Shown one piece after another: positions 48,768 to 61,080 of a stretch of DNA of 64,000 nt. Position numbers and translations under genes: made by a program. Origin of the DNA: Pelagibacteraceae bacterium AG-345-F21 (lineage in GTDB: Bacteria; Pseudomonadota; Alphaproteobacteria; Pelagibacterales; Pelagibacteraceae); contig QCAW01000003.1 of assembly GCA_003281795.1 (NCBI GenBank), forward strand, positions 1 through 64,000. The letters run 5' to 3'. The number at the start of each line of letters is the position of its first letter. The first letter of the stretch is position 1. The notes below the pieces were generated by a model. That model searched no databases. It was not told where the DNA came from and saw only the letters and a program-made list of their open reading frames with translations.

Positions 48768-49782
48768 AAAAATAATTAAAACTTTCAAAAGTAATGGCTT
48801 CATTTTATCTGAGCCTGATGTACTTTTAGACTCTGAATATATAATACAAAGATCAGGTGAAAAGTTTAAAAGTTCAATGTTTACTTTTGAAAATGAAGAC
48901 GGAAAAACGATGTGTCTACGACCTGATCTGACTGTAGCGTCTTGTATCAAATACTTACAAAAAAAATCCTCATCAAAAATTTACTATTCAGGAAAAGCTT
49001 TTAGAAGATCAAACAAAAAAGGCTCTGAATTTGTTTATGATCAATTAGGCATTGAAATTTTTGGTTCAAAAAATCAAGTTCAAGATGATTTCAAGGTTAT
49101 TAATACTATTCTTAATTTAGCAAAAAAAATTAAAAATACGAAAATTCAGATTAAAGTTGGAGACATAAGTTTATTTAAAAGTTTGATCAATTCTCTTGAT
49201 ATGCCAGAAAGATGGAGGTTAAGATTAATAAGACATTTTTGGAAGCCTAAATATTTTGACGAGCTTTTAAAAAGATTAGAAAAAAATTCAGATATTGATC
49301 TAGTATCATTTGATACAGATAAAAAAAGGTTTTTTGAAATGAAAAAAATGGATCAAACCAAAATTGTTGCAGGACGATCGATTTCGGAAATTTTAAAAAG
49401 ATTTGATAAAAAAATAAAAGATCCTAGATCATTTAATGAAGGTAAGCAAATTGTGAAAATTATAAGATCATTTCTAAAAATTAATTGTAAGTTGTCTCAA
49501 TTAGATAAGAAATTATCATATTTTTCTAAAAAATATAATCTTAAAAAAAATATTTTTAAAGATTTAAAATCTATTAAAAATTTAAAAAAATTAAACCAAG
49601 AAGTAAAATTTATTTCAGATTTTGGAAGAGATTTAGAATATTATACTGGAATAGTATTTGAAGTTTTTGCAAACAAAAAAGAAATTGCCAGAGGCGGTAG
49701 GTATGATGATTTACTAAAAAGTTTAGGGGCAAAAAAAAATATACAAGCTGTAGGAGCTGCAATTAATTTAAATAATTTATGA
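48745..49782 (+). CDS. hisZ: ATP phosphoribosyltransferase regulatory subunit HisZ
   Basis: HisS-like protein without anticodon domain, LRPDLTVASCIKYL, followed by hisG. Confidence 0.9.
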   Translation: MKSKKLSEKIIKTFKSNGFILSEPDVLLDSEYIIQRSGEKFKSSMFTFENEDGKTMCLRPDLTVASCIKYLQKKSSSKIYYSGKAFRRSNKKGSEFVYDQLGIEIFGSKNQVQDDFKVINTILNLAKKIKNTKIQIKVGDISLFKSLINSLDMPERWRLRLIRHFWKPKYFDELLKRLEKNSDIDLVSFDTDKKRFFEMKKMDQTKIVAGRSISEILKRFDKKIKDPRSFNEGKQIVKIIRSFLKINCKLSQLDKKLSYFSKKYNLKKNIFKDLKSIKNLKKLNQEVKFISDFGRDLEYYTGIVFEVFANKKEIARGGRYDDLLKSLGAKKNIQAVGAAINLNNL

Positions 49783-50456
49783 ACAATATAATCACCATAG
49801 GAATACCGAGCAAAGGACGTTTAAAAGATAAAGCAAACAGTTTTTTTAAAGATAGTGGTTTAAAAATACTTCAGAGCAACAAAGAAAGAAATTATTTTGC
49901 TTCTGTTGAAAATAAACCGAATATAAAAATTATTTATTTACATGCTAAAGAAATTATTCAAAGACTAGGGGATGGAACTTTAGATATAGGCATATCAGGT
50001 TTAGATCTTCTTAATGAGTCAGCAAAAAATTTAAGCGATAAGATTAATATTAGACATAAGCTCAATTTTGGAAAGGCAAATTTAGTTGTAGCTGTACCAG
50101 ATGATTGGATAGATGTTCAAACAATCGCAGATTTAGAAGAAGTATCATTTGATATAAGATCAAAACGAAATTCTAGATTAAGAGTTGCAACAAAATATCC
50201 AAATCTAACTAATGATTTTTTAATTTCTAAAGGTGTTACTCAATATAAGTTAATACCTAGTCTAGGTGCTACAGAGACCTATCCTTTTATAGGATCTTCA
50301 GAAATTATTACTGATATAACTTCTACTGGAAAAACTTTAGCTGATAATAATTTAAGAGTTTTAAAAGATGGGCAGATTTTAAATTCAACAGCGTGTTTGT
50401 TTGTTGCAAAAAAAAAGGCTGCAAATTTGCAGCCTTTTTTAAATTCATTGGGTTGA
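49779..50456 (+). CDS. hisG: ATP phosphoribosyltransferase (short form)
   Basis: ITIGIPSKGRLKD; GISGLDLL; 225 aa. Confidence 0.94.
   Translation: MNNIITIGIPSKGRLKDKANSFFKDSGLKILQSNKERNYFASVENKPNIKIIYLHAKEIIQRLGDGTLDIGISGLDLLNESAKNLSDKINIRHKLNFGKANLVVAVPDDWIDVQTIADLEEVSFDIRSKRNSRLRVATKYPNLTNDFLISKGVTQYKLIPSLGATETYPFIGSSEIITDITSTGKTLADNNLRVLKDGQILNSTACLFVAKKKAANLQPFLNSLG
50411..50440. terminator. Perfect palindromic bidirectional terminator inside hisG 3' end
   Basis: aaaaaaggctgcaaatttgcagcctttttt; GC-rich stem with T6 on both strands. Confidence 0.88.
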
Positions 50457-50462
50457 GTAAAA

Positions 50463-52133
<1,671 letters not shown>

Positions 52134-52139
52134 TTAGAT

Positions 52140-52436
52140 TTATTTTTTTGATTTTGAAATTCCCATTATGTCTGACTCTTTCATAATGCTATATTCTTTA
52201 CCCTCAATTTTTATTTCTGTTCCTGACCATTTACCAAAAAGGACAATGTCACCTGTTTTTACGTCCATAGACAATGTTTTTCCTCCTTCAGTTTTAGCTC
52301 CAGGGCCAACTGCGACTACCTCACCTTCCTGAGGTTTTTCTTTTGCTGTATCTGGGATAATTATTCCTCCAGCTGTTTTTTCATCGCTATCTAACACTTT
52401 AATTAGCACTCGATCGTGCAAAGGTCTAAATTTCAT
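52140..52436 (-). CDS. groES: Co-chaperonin GroES
   Basis: [44 protein letters not shown]; start 29 codons 3' of the track start. Confidence 0.97.
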   Translation of the reverse strand: MKFRPLHDRVLIKVLDSDEKTAGGIIIPDTAKEKPQEGEVVAVGPGAKTEGGKTLSMDVKTGDIVLFGKWSGTEIKIEGKEYSIMKESDIMGISKSKK

Positions 52437-52576
52437 AATTATTCTCCTATAAATTTTATGTAAGCCTGATATGGTGTGTTTTAAGAAAATTTCAAGGGTT
52501 ATTAACACTAAAAAAAGGGCCAAAACACTGTATTTTATGGCTAGATTTCTTATAAATCTAAATAAGGTAATAAAAA

Positions 52577-53383
52577 TTGAAAAAATTGGAACACTTGTCG
52601 GGAATTTATAAAAATTACGATACTTTTGTAATTGATTTGTGGGGAGTTATACATAACGGTATCTCTCTAAAAAGAAGTGCCATTAATGTACTTAATAATC
52701 TTTCAAAAAAATCAAAAAAAATTGTATTCTTATCAAATGCACCTCGTCCTAGCGAAAAAGTAAGAAACTATCTTAAAAGCATGAAATTAGCAGATAAATA
52801 TTTAAAAAATATAGTCACCTCCGGAGAAGCAGCTATGTATGCAATTAACGAAAATAGATTTGGCAAACTATTTTTTCATTTAGGTCCTTCAAGAGATGAG
52901 TCAGTTTTTTTTAAAGTAAGAGAAAATAAAACTAATTTAGAAAACGGTGACTTTATATTATGCACTGGACTTTTTGATGATCACGAAGATGATTTAAATT
53001 TTTACAAACATTTCTTGAAAAAATATATTAACAAAAAGTTTATATGTACCAATCCTGATCTTACTGTTCATAGAGGTGTAAAAGAGGAGTATTGCGCAGG
53101 GTCAATCGCTCAGATATTTGAATCATTGGGTGGAGAAGTTATATACTTTGGAAAGCCACATAAAGAAATTTATAGTATGTGTTTTAATAACAAAGAAAAA
53201 GTATTAGCTGTAGGAGATAATCTTAGAACAGATATTAAAGGTGCAAATAATTTAAATATAGACTCTATTTTTATAACTGGTGGAGTACATAGAGATGAAT
53301 TTAAAGAAGATGCAGATTTACCAGAACTGGTAAAACAATATAAAGTAAAACCAAATTATTTTCAATCTGAGCTTACTTGGTGA
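52577..53383 (+). CDS. HAD-superfamily class IIA hydrolase
   Basis: [33 protein letters not shown]. Confidence 0.88.
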   Translation: MKKLEHLSGIYKNYDTFVIDLWGVIHNGISLKRSAINVLNNLSKKSKKIVFLSNAPRPSEKVRNYLKSMKLADKYLKNIVTSGEAAMYAINENRFGKLFFHLGPSRDESVFFKVRENKTNLENGDFILCTGLFDDHEDDLNFYKHFLKKYINKKFICTNPDLTVHRGVKEEYCAGSIAQIFESLGGEVIYFGKPHKEIYSMCFNNKEKVLAVGDNLRTDIKGANNLNIDSIFITGGVHRDEFKEDADLPELVKQYKVKPNYFQSELTW

Positions 53384-53384
53384 A

Positions 53385-54293
53385 ATGAAAGTATATAAAA
53401 ATTTAGAAATTAAAAAAAAACATAAAAATTCCGTTATTGCTATAGGTAATTTTGATGGCATACATTTAGGTCATCAAAAAGTTTTAAAAGAAGCAAAAAA
53501 AAAAGCTAAAAAAAATAAATTAAAAGTTGGCATAATTACCTTCGAGCCAATACCAGTTGTCTTCTTTAATCCAAAAATAAAGAATCATAGAATTAATTCT
53601 TTTGAACAAAAAAAAGATCAATTAAGAAAATTTAATTTAGATTTTATAATTACAATAAAATTTAATAGATCTTTTTCTAAATTAACCCCTGAGCAATTTA
53701 TAAAGAAAGTTATATTTAAAAAAACAAAATCAAAATTTATTTATGTTAGTAAAAATTTTAAATTTGGAAACAAACGGAAAGGAAATATTTTTACATTAAA
53801 AAAATATGAAAGTATTTATGGGTACAAAACTTTAATAACTTCTCCTTTTAAAAAATTTAAAAAGACCATTTCTTCTACATTAATTAGAAAAAAGATTTCA
53901 TTAGGTAAAATAAATGAAGCTAATAAGTTACTGAACAGATTGTGGAGTATTAATGGAAAAATTATTAAAGGATCAAAGAGAGGGAGAAAAATTGGGTTTC
54001 CAACGTGTAATCTTAAATTAAATAATTATATTTTACCTAGGTTGGGCGTATATTCAGTACTGGTAGAAATAGGAAATTTAAAAAGAAGAGGTATAGCAAA
54101 TATAGGTTATCGACCAACATTTAATGGCCAAAATTTACTTTTAGAAGTAAATATATTTGGAATTAATAAGGATTTATATAATAAAGAAATAAGTGTTAAT
54201 TTTAAAAAGTTTATAAGACCCGAAAAAAAATTTAAAGACTTTGAAACATTAAAAAAACAAATCAAGATTGATATAATTAAAGCAAAAAAATGA
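53385..54293 (+). CDS. ribF: Bifunctional riboflavin kinase/FAD synthetase
   Basis: AIGNFDGIHLGHQKVL; SKRGRKIGFPTCNL. Confidence 0.94.
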   Translation: MKVYKNLEIKKKHKNSVIAIGNFDGIHLGHQKVLKEAKKKAKKNKLKVGIITFEPIPVVFFNPKIKNHRINSFEQKKDQLRKFNLDFIITIKFNRSFSKLTPEQFIKKVIFKKTKSKFIYVSKNFKFGNKRKGNIFTLKKYESIYGYKTLITSPFKKFKKTISSTLIRKKISLGKINEANKLLNRLWSINGKIIKGSKRGRKIGFPTCNLKLNNYILPRLGVYSVLVEIGNLKRRGIANIGYRPTFNGQNLLLEVNIFGINKDLYNKEISVNFKKFIRPEKKFKDFETLKKQIKIDIIKAKK

Positions 54294-57016
54294 CTAAAGA
54301 CAATTTACATCTCCCTAAAACATCTTTCTCAATGAAAGCTAGTTTGCCAACAAAAGAGCCTTTAATTTTAGAACAATGGGATAAGAATAACATATTTGAA
54401 AAATTAAGAAAAAATTCTAAAAATAAAGAAAAGTTTATATTACATGATGGCCCACCATATGCGAACGGTCATATTCATATGGGAACCGCTCTTAACAAAA
54501 TTCTAAAGGATATAATAATACGTTTTCATCAAATGAATGGAAAAGACTCAGTTTATGTTCCAGGTTGGGACTGTCATGGTCTACCAATTGAATGGAAGAT
54601 CGAAGAACAATATAAAAAAAAGAAAAAAAACAAAGATGAAGTTCCTATTAAAGATTTTAGACAGGAATGTAGAGAATTTGCTAAAAAATGGATTCAAGTT
54701 CATATAAAAGAATTTAAAAGACTTGGCGTAGTAGGGGATTTTGAAAACTATTATTCAACGATGAGTAATGATGCCGAGGCTCAAATTATTAGAGAACTTG
54801 GTAAATTTCTTTTAGACGGAAGTCTTTACCAAGGTTTCAAGCCTGTCTTATGGTCAACAGTGGAAAAAACTGCTTTAGCGGATGCTGAAGTTGAATATTT
54901 AGATCATACCTCCCAAACAATTTTTGTTGCTTTTAAAGTAAAAGATACAAAAAAAATTTTTCTCAAAGATGCCAATATAATTATTTGGACAACGACTCCT
55001 TGGACTATTCCTGCTAATAAAGCTCTAGCATTTAACAAGGATATTGAATATTCATTAATTGAGATTGATACTTTAGAAAATTTTAAAGATAAAAAAATAG
55101 TAGTTGCTTCAAAATTAATCGACTCAATTATTAAATCTTGTGAAATTAAAAGTCACAAGGTTATAAAAACTTTTAAAGGTTCAGAATTTATAGGTACAAT
55201 TTGCAGTCATCCATTTTTAAAAATGAGTTTTAATTATGATGTACCTATGTTAGATGCTGATTTCGTAAATTTAGAACAAGGTACAGGGATAGTGCATTGC
55301 GCTCCTAGTCATGGTCCAGATGATTTTAATTTATGTCTTAAAAATAACATTTCATCTAAATACACAGTTGATAATGCAGGTCTTTATACGAAAGAGATAC
55401 CATATTTTACCAATACCCATATTTTTAAAGCTGATCCAGTAGTTATCGAAAAGCTTAAAGAAGAAAATAAATTATTAAAAAATGACAAGCTTCAACATAG
55501 TTATCCTCATTCTTGGAGATCAAAGGCTCCACTAATTTATAGAGCGACGCCACAGTGGTTTATTTCTATGGAAACAAAATCTCTTAGAAATATAGCAGTT
55601 AAGGCTATTAACAATACTAAATTTTATCCTAAAAAGGGAAAAGATAGACTGCTTTCAATGGTTGAAGGTAGACCTGATTGGTGCGTTTCTAGGCAACGTG
55701 TATGGGGAGTACCTTTGCCTATATTTATTAATAAAAAAACTAAAGAGCCTTTAAGGGACAAAAAGGTAATTGATAATATAGCTGAAATTTTTGAAAAAGA
55801 GGGCTCAGATTGTTGGTTTACCGATGATGCAAAAAAATTTTTAGGTGACGATTACAACTCAAATGAATTTGAAAAACTTAATGATATCGTTGAAGTTTGG
55901 TTTGACAGCGGATCTACTCACAGTTTTGTCTTGGAGAAGAGAAAAGATTTGAAATGGCCAGCTGACATGTATTTAGAAGGATCTGATCAACATAGAGGCT
56001 GGTTTCATTCATCTCTACTTGAGTCTTGTGGAACTAGAGGTAGAGCGCCTTTCGAGAGTATTTTATCTCATGGGTTTGTGGTTGATGGCAAAGGTTTAAA
56101 GATGTCAAAATCTACAGGAAATGTTATTTCACCAGATGAAATATTAAAAAATTACGGTGCAGACATACTAAGAGCCTGGGTAGCTTCTTCCGATTACGCA
56201 GAAGACTTAAGAATAGATAAAACTATTCTTGCTCAACACGCAGAGTCTTATAGAAAAATTAGAAATACATTTAGGTTTATACTTGGCAATATAAAAGACA
56301 ATTTTGAGCCGCAATCTATTAACAATATAGAGATTAAAAAATTTGAAGAACTTGAACAATACATTTTACATAAGATTTTTTCTTTAGGCAAATCTGTGAC
56401 AGAAAATTTAAATAATTATAATTTCCATAAATTATATAAAGAATTATTAAATTTTTGTACCTTGGATCTTTCATCTTTTTATTTTGATATACGAAAGGAC
56501 GTTTTGTATTGCGATAGTTTAAATTCAAAGAAAAGAAAGGAATGTATCATTGTTTTAAATATTATATTAGACTGTTTGTTAAAGTGGTATGCACCAATAT
56601 TAGTTTTTACAACAGAAGAAATTTATGGATTAATTAAAAAAAATAAAAATTCTATTCATGAATATAATTTTCCTCAAATTCCTGATACTTGGAAAGATGA
56701 TAAATTGGATTTAAAATGGAAAAAACTTTTTAAGATTAAGCAATTAGCTAATGTAGCAATAGAGGAAAAAAGAGCTAGCAAAGAGATAGGATCAAGTTTA
56801 GAAACCGAATTAACTATTACAGCAGATTCAGAAAATTTTAAATTGTTTGAAAACCTTGACTTAGCTGAATATTTTATTACTTCAAAAGCTTCAAAGATAA
56901 AAAGTGAACAAAAAGAAGAATTAACAATTAAAGTTAAAAAAATAAAAGGGAATAAATGCCCAAGATGCTGGAAAATTTTAGATAACGAATGTCTTAGATG
57001 CAAAGAGGCTGTTTGA
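54290..57016 (+). CDS. ileS: Isoleucyl-tRNA synthetase
   Basis: DGPPYANGHIHMGTALNKILKD; KMSKSTGN; C-terminal Cys motif. Confidence 0.98.
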   Translation: MTKDNLHLPKTSFSMKASLPTKEPLILEQWDKNNIFEKLRKNSKNKEKFILHDGPPYANGHIHMGTALNKILKDIIIRFHQMNGKDSVYVPGWDCHGLPIEWKIEEQYKKKKKNKDEVPIKDFRQECREFAKKWIQVHIKEFKRLGVVGDFENYYSTMSNDAEAQIIRELGKFLLDGSLYQGFKPVLWSTVEKTALADAEVEYLDHTSQTIFVAFKVKDTKKIFLKDANIIIWTTTPWTIPANKALAFNKDIEYSLIEIDTLENFKDKKIVVASKLIDSIIKSCEIKSHKVIKTFKGSEFIGTICSHPFLKMSFNYDVPMLDADFVNLEQGTGIVHCAPSHGPDDFNLCLKNNISSKYTVDNAGLYTKEIPYFTNTHIFKADPVVIEKLKEENKLLKNDKLQHSYPHSWRSKAPLIYRATPQWFISMETKSLRNIAVKAINNTKFYPKKGKDRLLSMVEGRPDWCVSRQRVWGVPLPIFINKKTKEPLRDKKVIDNIAEIFEKEGSDCWFTDDAKKFLGDDYNSNEFEKLNDIVEVWFDSGSTHSFVLEKRKDLKWPADMYLEGSDQHRGWFHSSLLESCGTRGRAPFESILSHGFVVDGKGLKMSKSTGNVISPDEILKNYGADILRAWVASSDYAEDLRIDKTILAQHAESYRKIRNTFRFILGNIKDNFEPQSINNIEIKKFEELEQYILHKIFSLGKSVTENLNNYNFHKLYKELLNFCTLDLSSFYFDIRKDVLYCDSLNSKKRKECIIVLNIILDCLLKWYAPILVFTTEEIYGLIKKNKNSIHEYNFPQIPDTWKDDKLDLKWKKLFKIKQLANVAIEEKRASKEIGSSLETELTITADSENFKLFENLDLAEYFITSKASKIKSEQKEELTIKVKKIKGNKCPRCWKILDNECLRCKEAV

Positions 57017-57029
57017 AACTTTTATAACC

Positions 57030-57530
57030 ATGTTAAAACAAATTGATAAATTTAATCTTTTACAAACTAAAAATCTTGTAAGCTTATTAATTGTAATATT
57101 TATCTTTATTTTTGATAGAATTACAAAAATTAAGATTATTAATCATCAATTAAGTAATTCTCAAATCTTCGTTAATGATTTTGTTAACTTAAATTTAGTA
57201 TGGAATACAGGAATAGGTTTTGGTCTTCTTAGTTCACAAACAAATTTAATATATAACTTAATCTCTGCTGTGATATTTATTATAATTTTATTTATAATTT
57301 ATATAATTGTAAAATCCACATTTGTAGATAAAATACTTTTTAGCTTAATATTGGGAGGAGCTATTGGTAATTTTTACGATAGATTAGCTTATTTTGCAGT
57401 TCCAGATTTTATAGATTTACATTATCAAAACTTTCACTGGTTTACTTTTAATATCGCAGATATATTTATAACGATAGGAATATTAATTATTATTTGCAAA
57501 GAAATATTTATTAAAAATGAAACAAATTAA
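57030..57530 (+). CDS. lspA: Lipoprotein signal peptidase
   Basis: NTGIGFGLL; GGAIGNFYDRL; FNIADIFI. Confidence 0.94.
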   Translation: MLKQIDKFNLLQTKNLVSLLIVIFIFIFDRITKIKIINHQLSNSQIFVNDFVNLNLVWNTGIGFGLLSSQTNLIYNLISAVIFIIILFIIYIIVKSTFVDKILFSLILGGAIGNFYDRLAYFAVPDFIDLHYQNFHWFTFNIADIFITIGILIIICKEIFIKNETN

Positions 57531-57828
57531 AATTGTATTTTTCTTAATAATCTCAATTTTCTTTCAATCTTGTAGTTCATTTGAGAATGTTGGAAAGGTT
57601 ATGAGAAATGAGAAAGTTAGAACTACTGATGAATTTTTAATAGAGAAAAGACAGCCATTGACTTTACCACCTAAGTTTGGGGAACTACCAACTCCTGGAT
57701 CTAAAAGTGAGATTAAGAGTAAAAATAAAGTTAATGAAATTTTAAATATACCAACAAGTCCTAGCACGGAAGATACCCAAGGTGGTTCAAGCGTTGAAAA
57801 ATCAATAATGAATAAAATTGGCAAGTGA
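57517..57828 (+). CDS. DUF3035-like lipoprotein
   Basis: Lipobox FFQSC; TTDEFLIEKRQPLTLPPKFGELPTPG. Confidence 0.75.
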   Translation: MKQIKIVFFLIISIFFQSCSSFENVGKVMRNEKVRTTDEFLIEKRQPLTLPPKFGELPTPGSKSEIKSKNKVNEILNIPTSPSTEDTQGGSSVEKSIMNKIGK

Positions 57829-59027
57829 AAAATAAAAGAATAATTTATAAAAATTATATTCACAATAACTTTAGTTCTAAGTTAAATAAAAATTTTAATT
57901 CTATATTTCAAAATATAAAATCAAATCTAGATAAGAGAAAAGATATTTTTCATACACTAAGCAAAAAATTTAAATTTAATTTCTCTAATAAAGAATTAAA
58001 AAAATTTCAAAAATATAAAGACGTTGTAATTGTTGGGATGGGGGGATCTATCCTAGGCGCAGAGTCGATGTATTACTTTTTTAAAAATAAAGTAAAAAAA
58101 AATTTTATTTTTTTTAATAATATTGATAGTGAAAATTTAAAAAAAATTGACAACTTAAAAAAAATTAATCAAACTTTGTTTATTGTTATATCTAAATCTG
58201 GTTACACGATTGAAACTTTACTTAATTTCTTTTTATTAAAAAAAATTAAAAAAAATTCCAAAAATATAATAATAATTTCTGAAAAAAATGATAACCCACT
58301 TTACGTTATAGCAAAAAAAATGAATTTTTATCATATTGAGCATAAAAAATATATTACAGGAAGATATTCAGTTTTATCTGAAGTTGGAATTGCCCCTGCT
58401 TTATTAATGGGCCTAAATACAAAAAAATTAAGATCTAATCTTAATTTTCATTTAAAAGATAAAAATAAAAAATTTCTTAAAGAAGGCTCTATTAAACTAG
58501 CAAATTTACTTTTAAAAAAAAAGTACAAGAATTTAATTTATTTAAATTATATTCCAGAATTAGAAAAATTTCTTTATTGGAATCAGCAGTTAGTTGCTGA
58601 AAGTCTAGGGAAAAACGGAAGGGGTTTTCTTCCCTTAATTTCTAACGCACCTAAAGATCATCATAGTTTATTACAACTGTACTTAGACGGTCCGAAAGAT
58701 AAATTATTTTATATTTTTAGCTCTAGTTCAATTGAAAAAAATAAAATAAATACAGCGAATTTAGATAAAAGAATAAAATTTCTAAATAAAAAAACTATAT
58801 CAGAAATAAAAATAGCTCAGAAAAATGCGTTAATAAAATCTTTAAATAAAAATAAAATTCCTTATAGAGAATTCCAAATAAACAGCTTAAACGAGGAAAG
58901 CTTAGGAGAACTTTTTTCTTTTTTTATTTTAGAAACAGCCATAATTGGAAAATTAACTAAGGTAAACCCTTTTAATCAGCCGGCAGTTGAACAAGTCAAA
59001 CTAAGTACAAAAAAATTATTAAGTTAA
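57825..59027 (+). CDS. pgi: Glucose-6-phosphate isomerase (short form)
   Basis: VVIVGMGGSILGAESM; VISKSGYTIETL; 400 aa. Confidence 0.88.
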   Translation: MKNKRIIYKNYIHNNFSSKLNKNFNSIFQNIKSNLDKRKDIFHTLSKKFKFNFSNKELKKFQKYKDVVIVGMGGSILGAESMYYFFKNKVKKNFIFFNNIDSENLKKIDNLKKINQTLFIVISKSGYTIETLLNFFLLKKIKKNSKNIIIISEKNDNPLYVIAKKMNFYHIEHKKYITGRYSVLSEVGIAPALLMGLNTKKLRSNLNFHLKDKNKKFLKEGSIKLANLLLKKKYKNLIYLNYIPELEKFLYWNQQLVAESLGKNGRGFLPLISNAPKDHHSLLQLYLDGPKDKLFYIFSSSSIEKNKINTANLDKRIKFLNKKTISEIKIAQKNALIKSLNKNKIPYREFQINSLNEESLGELFSFFILETAIIGKLTKVNPFNQPAVEQVKLSTKKLLS

Positions 59028-59581
59028 AATTTTCCAAAAATAATTTTTGATCTTCCGTAATGTTTGACTAAGGTAGGTTTTATTATTTTTTTAAAGTTAT
59101 CAATAGATTTTTTTTCCCTATGAATTATAACAATATGATTCTTTTTAAAAATCTTTTTTTCATAAATCATCTGTAAATCTTCTATGTATTCGTCATCTTT
59201 GAAAGGCGGATCAAGAAAAAAAATATCAAATTTAAAAGGAATTTTTTGTTTGAAATAATAGTTTGTTTCTTCAGGAACAACAATAGCTTTATCTTTTACA
59301 GAAAGTTTTAATAAATTTTTATCTAAAACACCTAAAGCATTTTTATCTCTCTCTACAAATATGGTATTACTAGCCCCTCTTGATATGCACTCTAATCCAA
59401 AAGATCCTATTCCAGAGTATAGATCTAGCACGTTTGAGTCTTTGATATTTAGATTAAATAAATTTGAATGAATTAATACATTAAATATACTTTCTTTTAC
59501 TAAGTCTTTTAGAGGTCTAGTCGTAGATGATTTTAAATAATTTAGAGATTTTCCTTTTAAATAACCACCTATAACTCTCAT
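59024..59581 (-). CDS. rsmD: 16S rRNA (guanine966-N2)-methyltransferase
   Basis: MRVIGGYLKG; DLYSGIGSFGLECISRGA; FLDPPF. Confidence 0.94.
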   Translation of the reverse strand: MRVIGGYLKGKSLNYLKSSTTRPLKDLVKESIFNVLIHSNLFNLNIKDSNVLDLYSGIGSFGLECISRGASNTIFVERDKNALGVLDKNLLKLSVKDKAIVVPEETNYYFKQKIPFKFDIFFLDPPFKDDEYIEDLQMIYEKKIFKKNHIVIIHREKKSIDNFKKIIKPTLVKHYGRSKIIFGKF

Positions 59582-60846
59582 TTATTTTTTATTACTCTCC
59601 ATCCTATGTCTCGTCTAAAAAATCCAAATTTCCAATTTATTTTTTTTATAGTTTTGATGATATTTTTTCTTAAATTTTTAAAAACCTTACCTGTAGCAGT
59701 AATATTTAAAACTCTTCCTCCATTTGAATAAAAATTATTATTAAGCAATTTAGTTCCAGCATGAAAGACAAATATGTTTTTTTTAAATCTTATTTTTTGT
59801 AAATTTTTTATAATTTTATTTTTTTGATATTTACCCGGATATCCTTTTGAACATAAAACTATAGTCATACAGCTAATATTATTCCATTGAATTTTAATTT
59901 TATTTAAATTATTTGATGCTACTTCATTTAATATTTTTAGTAAGTCAGTTTTTATTCTTGGAACTATTACCTGGCATTCGGGGTCTCCCATTCTTATGTT
60001 ATATTCTATTAAGTAGGGCTCATTATCTTTAATCATTAAACCAACATATAAAAAACCCTGATAAGGATTTTTTTCTTTTTTTAAAGCAGATAAAGTTGGT
60101 TCGACAATTCTTTTTATTATTTTTCTTTCCAATTTTTTATTCAATATTGTTGCCGGCGAATAGGCCCCCATACCACCAGTGTTAGGTCCAGTTTCTTTTT
60201 CTCCGACCCGTTTATGATCTTGAGCTGAGCCAAAAAATTTATATCCAAACCTATCAATTATTAAAAAATAACTTAATTCCTCTCCCTCTAAAAACTCTTC
60301 AAGAACTAATTTTTTTGATGATTTGAATTTACCTTTGAAAATTTCATTTGAAATTGACGTAACACTCTTTTTTGATTTACATATTGTGACCCCTTTACCT
60401 GCGGCTAGCCCATCTGCTTTGACAACTAAAGGCAATTTACTTTTTGAAATAAAACTCTCTACATCTCTTTTATTTTTACATATTTTAAACTGAGCAGTTG
60501 GAATTTTATATTTCCTACATAAATTTTTCATGAAAGCTTTAGAGCCTTCTAACTTTGCTGCATATTTATTTGGCCCAAAAACTCTAATTTTATTTTTCTT
60601 TAAGAAGTCTACGATGCCTTTTACCAAAGGTTCTTCTGGCCCAACTATCACTAATTCTATTTTGTTTGACCTAAGCACCTTTAGCAATTTCTTAAAATTT
60701 AAAAAGTCGACGGCAATGTTAGTCGCTATTTTAGCAGTACCTGCATTTCCAGGTATACAGATTATATTTTTACATAACTTAGATTTCGATATATTTAAAC
60801 AAAGTGCATGTTCTCTACCACCACTCCCTATTAAAGCAATATTCAT
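59578..60846 (-). CDS. purD: Phosphoribosylamine-glycine ligase
   Basis: IALIGSGGREHAL; GPNTGGMGAYSP. Confidence 0.97.
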   Translation of the reverse strand: MNIALIGSGGREHALCLNISKSKLCKNIICIPGNAGTAKIATNIAVDFLNFKKLLKVLRSNKIELVIVGPEEPLVKGIVDFLKKNKIRVFGPNKYAAKLEGSKAFMKNLCRKYKIPTAQFKICKNKRDVESFISKSKLPLVVKADGLAAGKGVTICKSKKSVTSISNEIFKGKFKSSKKLVLEEFLEGEELSYFLIIDRFGYKFFGSAQDHKRVGEKETGPNTGGMGAYSPATILNKKLERKIIKRIVEPTLSALKKEKNPYQGFLYVGLMIKDNEPYLIEYNIRMGDPECQVIVPRIKTDLLKILNEVASNNLNKIKIQWNNISCMTIVLCSKGYPGKYQKNKIIKNLQKIRFKKNIFVFHAGTKLLNNNFYSNGGRVLNITATGKVFKNLRKNIIKTIKKINWKFGFFRRDIGWRVIKNK

Positions 60847-60876
60847 ATGAAAAGATATATTATATATATTTTATAG

Positions 60877-61080
60877 ATGAATAAAAAAAAAGCTAAACTT
60901 CTTTATAAACATAACTCCTTTAACATAATTGAAGAAGGAGAGATCGTAATTTGTGCAGTTTCAGGTAAGGAAATCCCATTAGCTAAACTAACTTATTGGA
61001 ATGTTGATTTACAAGAACCTTATTTTTCTTCTGTAGAAGCCAATAAACGTTTTAAGAATTTTAAGAAAAAAAAATTATAA
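60877..61080 (+). CDS. DUF2093 domain-containing protein
   Basis: ICAVSGKEIPLAKLTYWNVDLQEPYFSSVEANKRF. Confidence 0.85.
   Translation: MNKKKAKLLYKHNSFNIIEEGEIVICAVSGKEIPLAKLTYWNVDLQEPYFSSVEANKRFKNFKKKKL

Noticed and set aside
57825-59027. Truncated pgi pseudogene
   Set aside because: Shorter than E. coli Pgi but active-site motifs and an intact frame are present; likely a natural short form.
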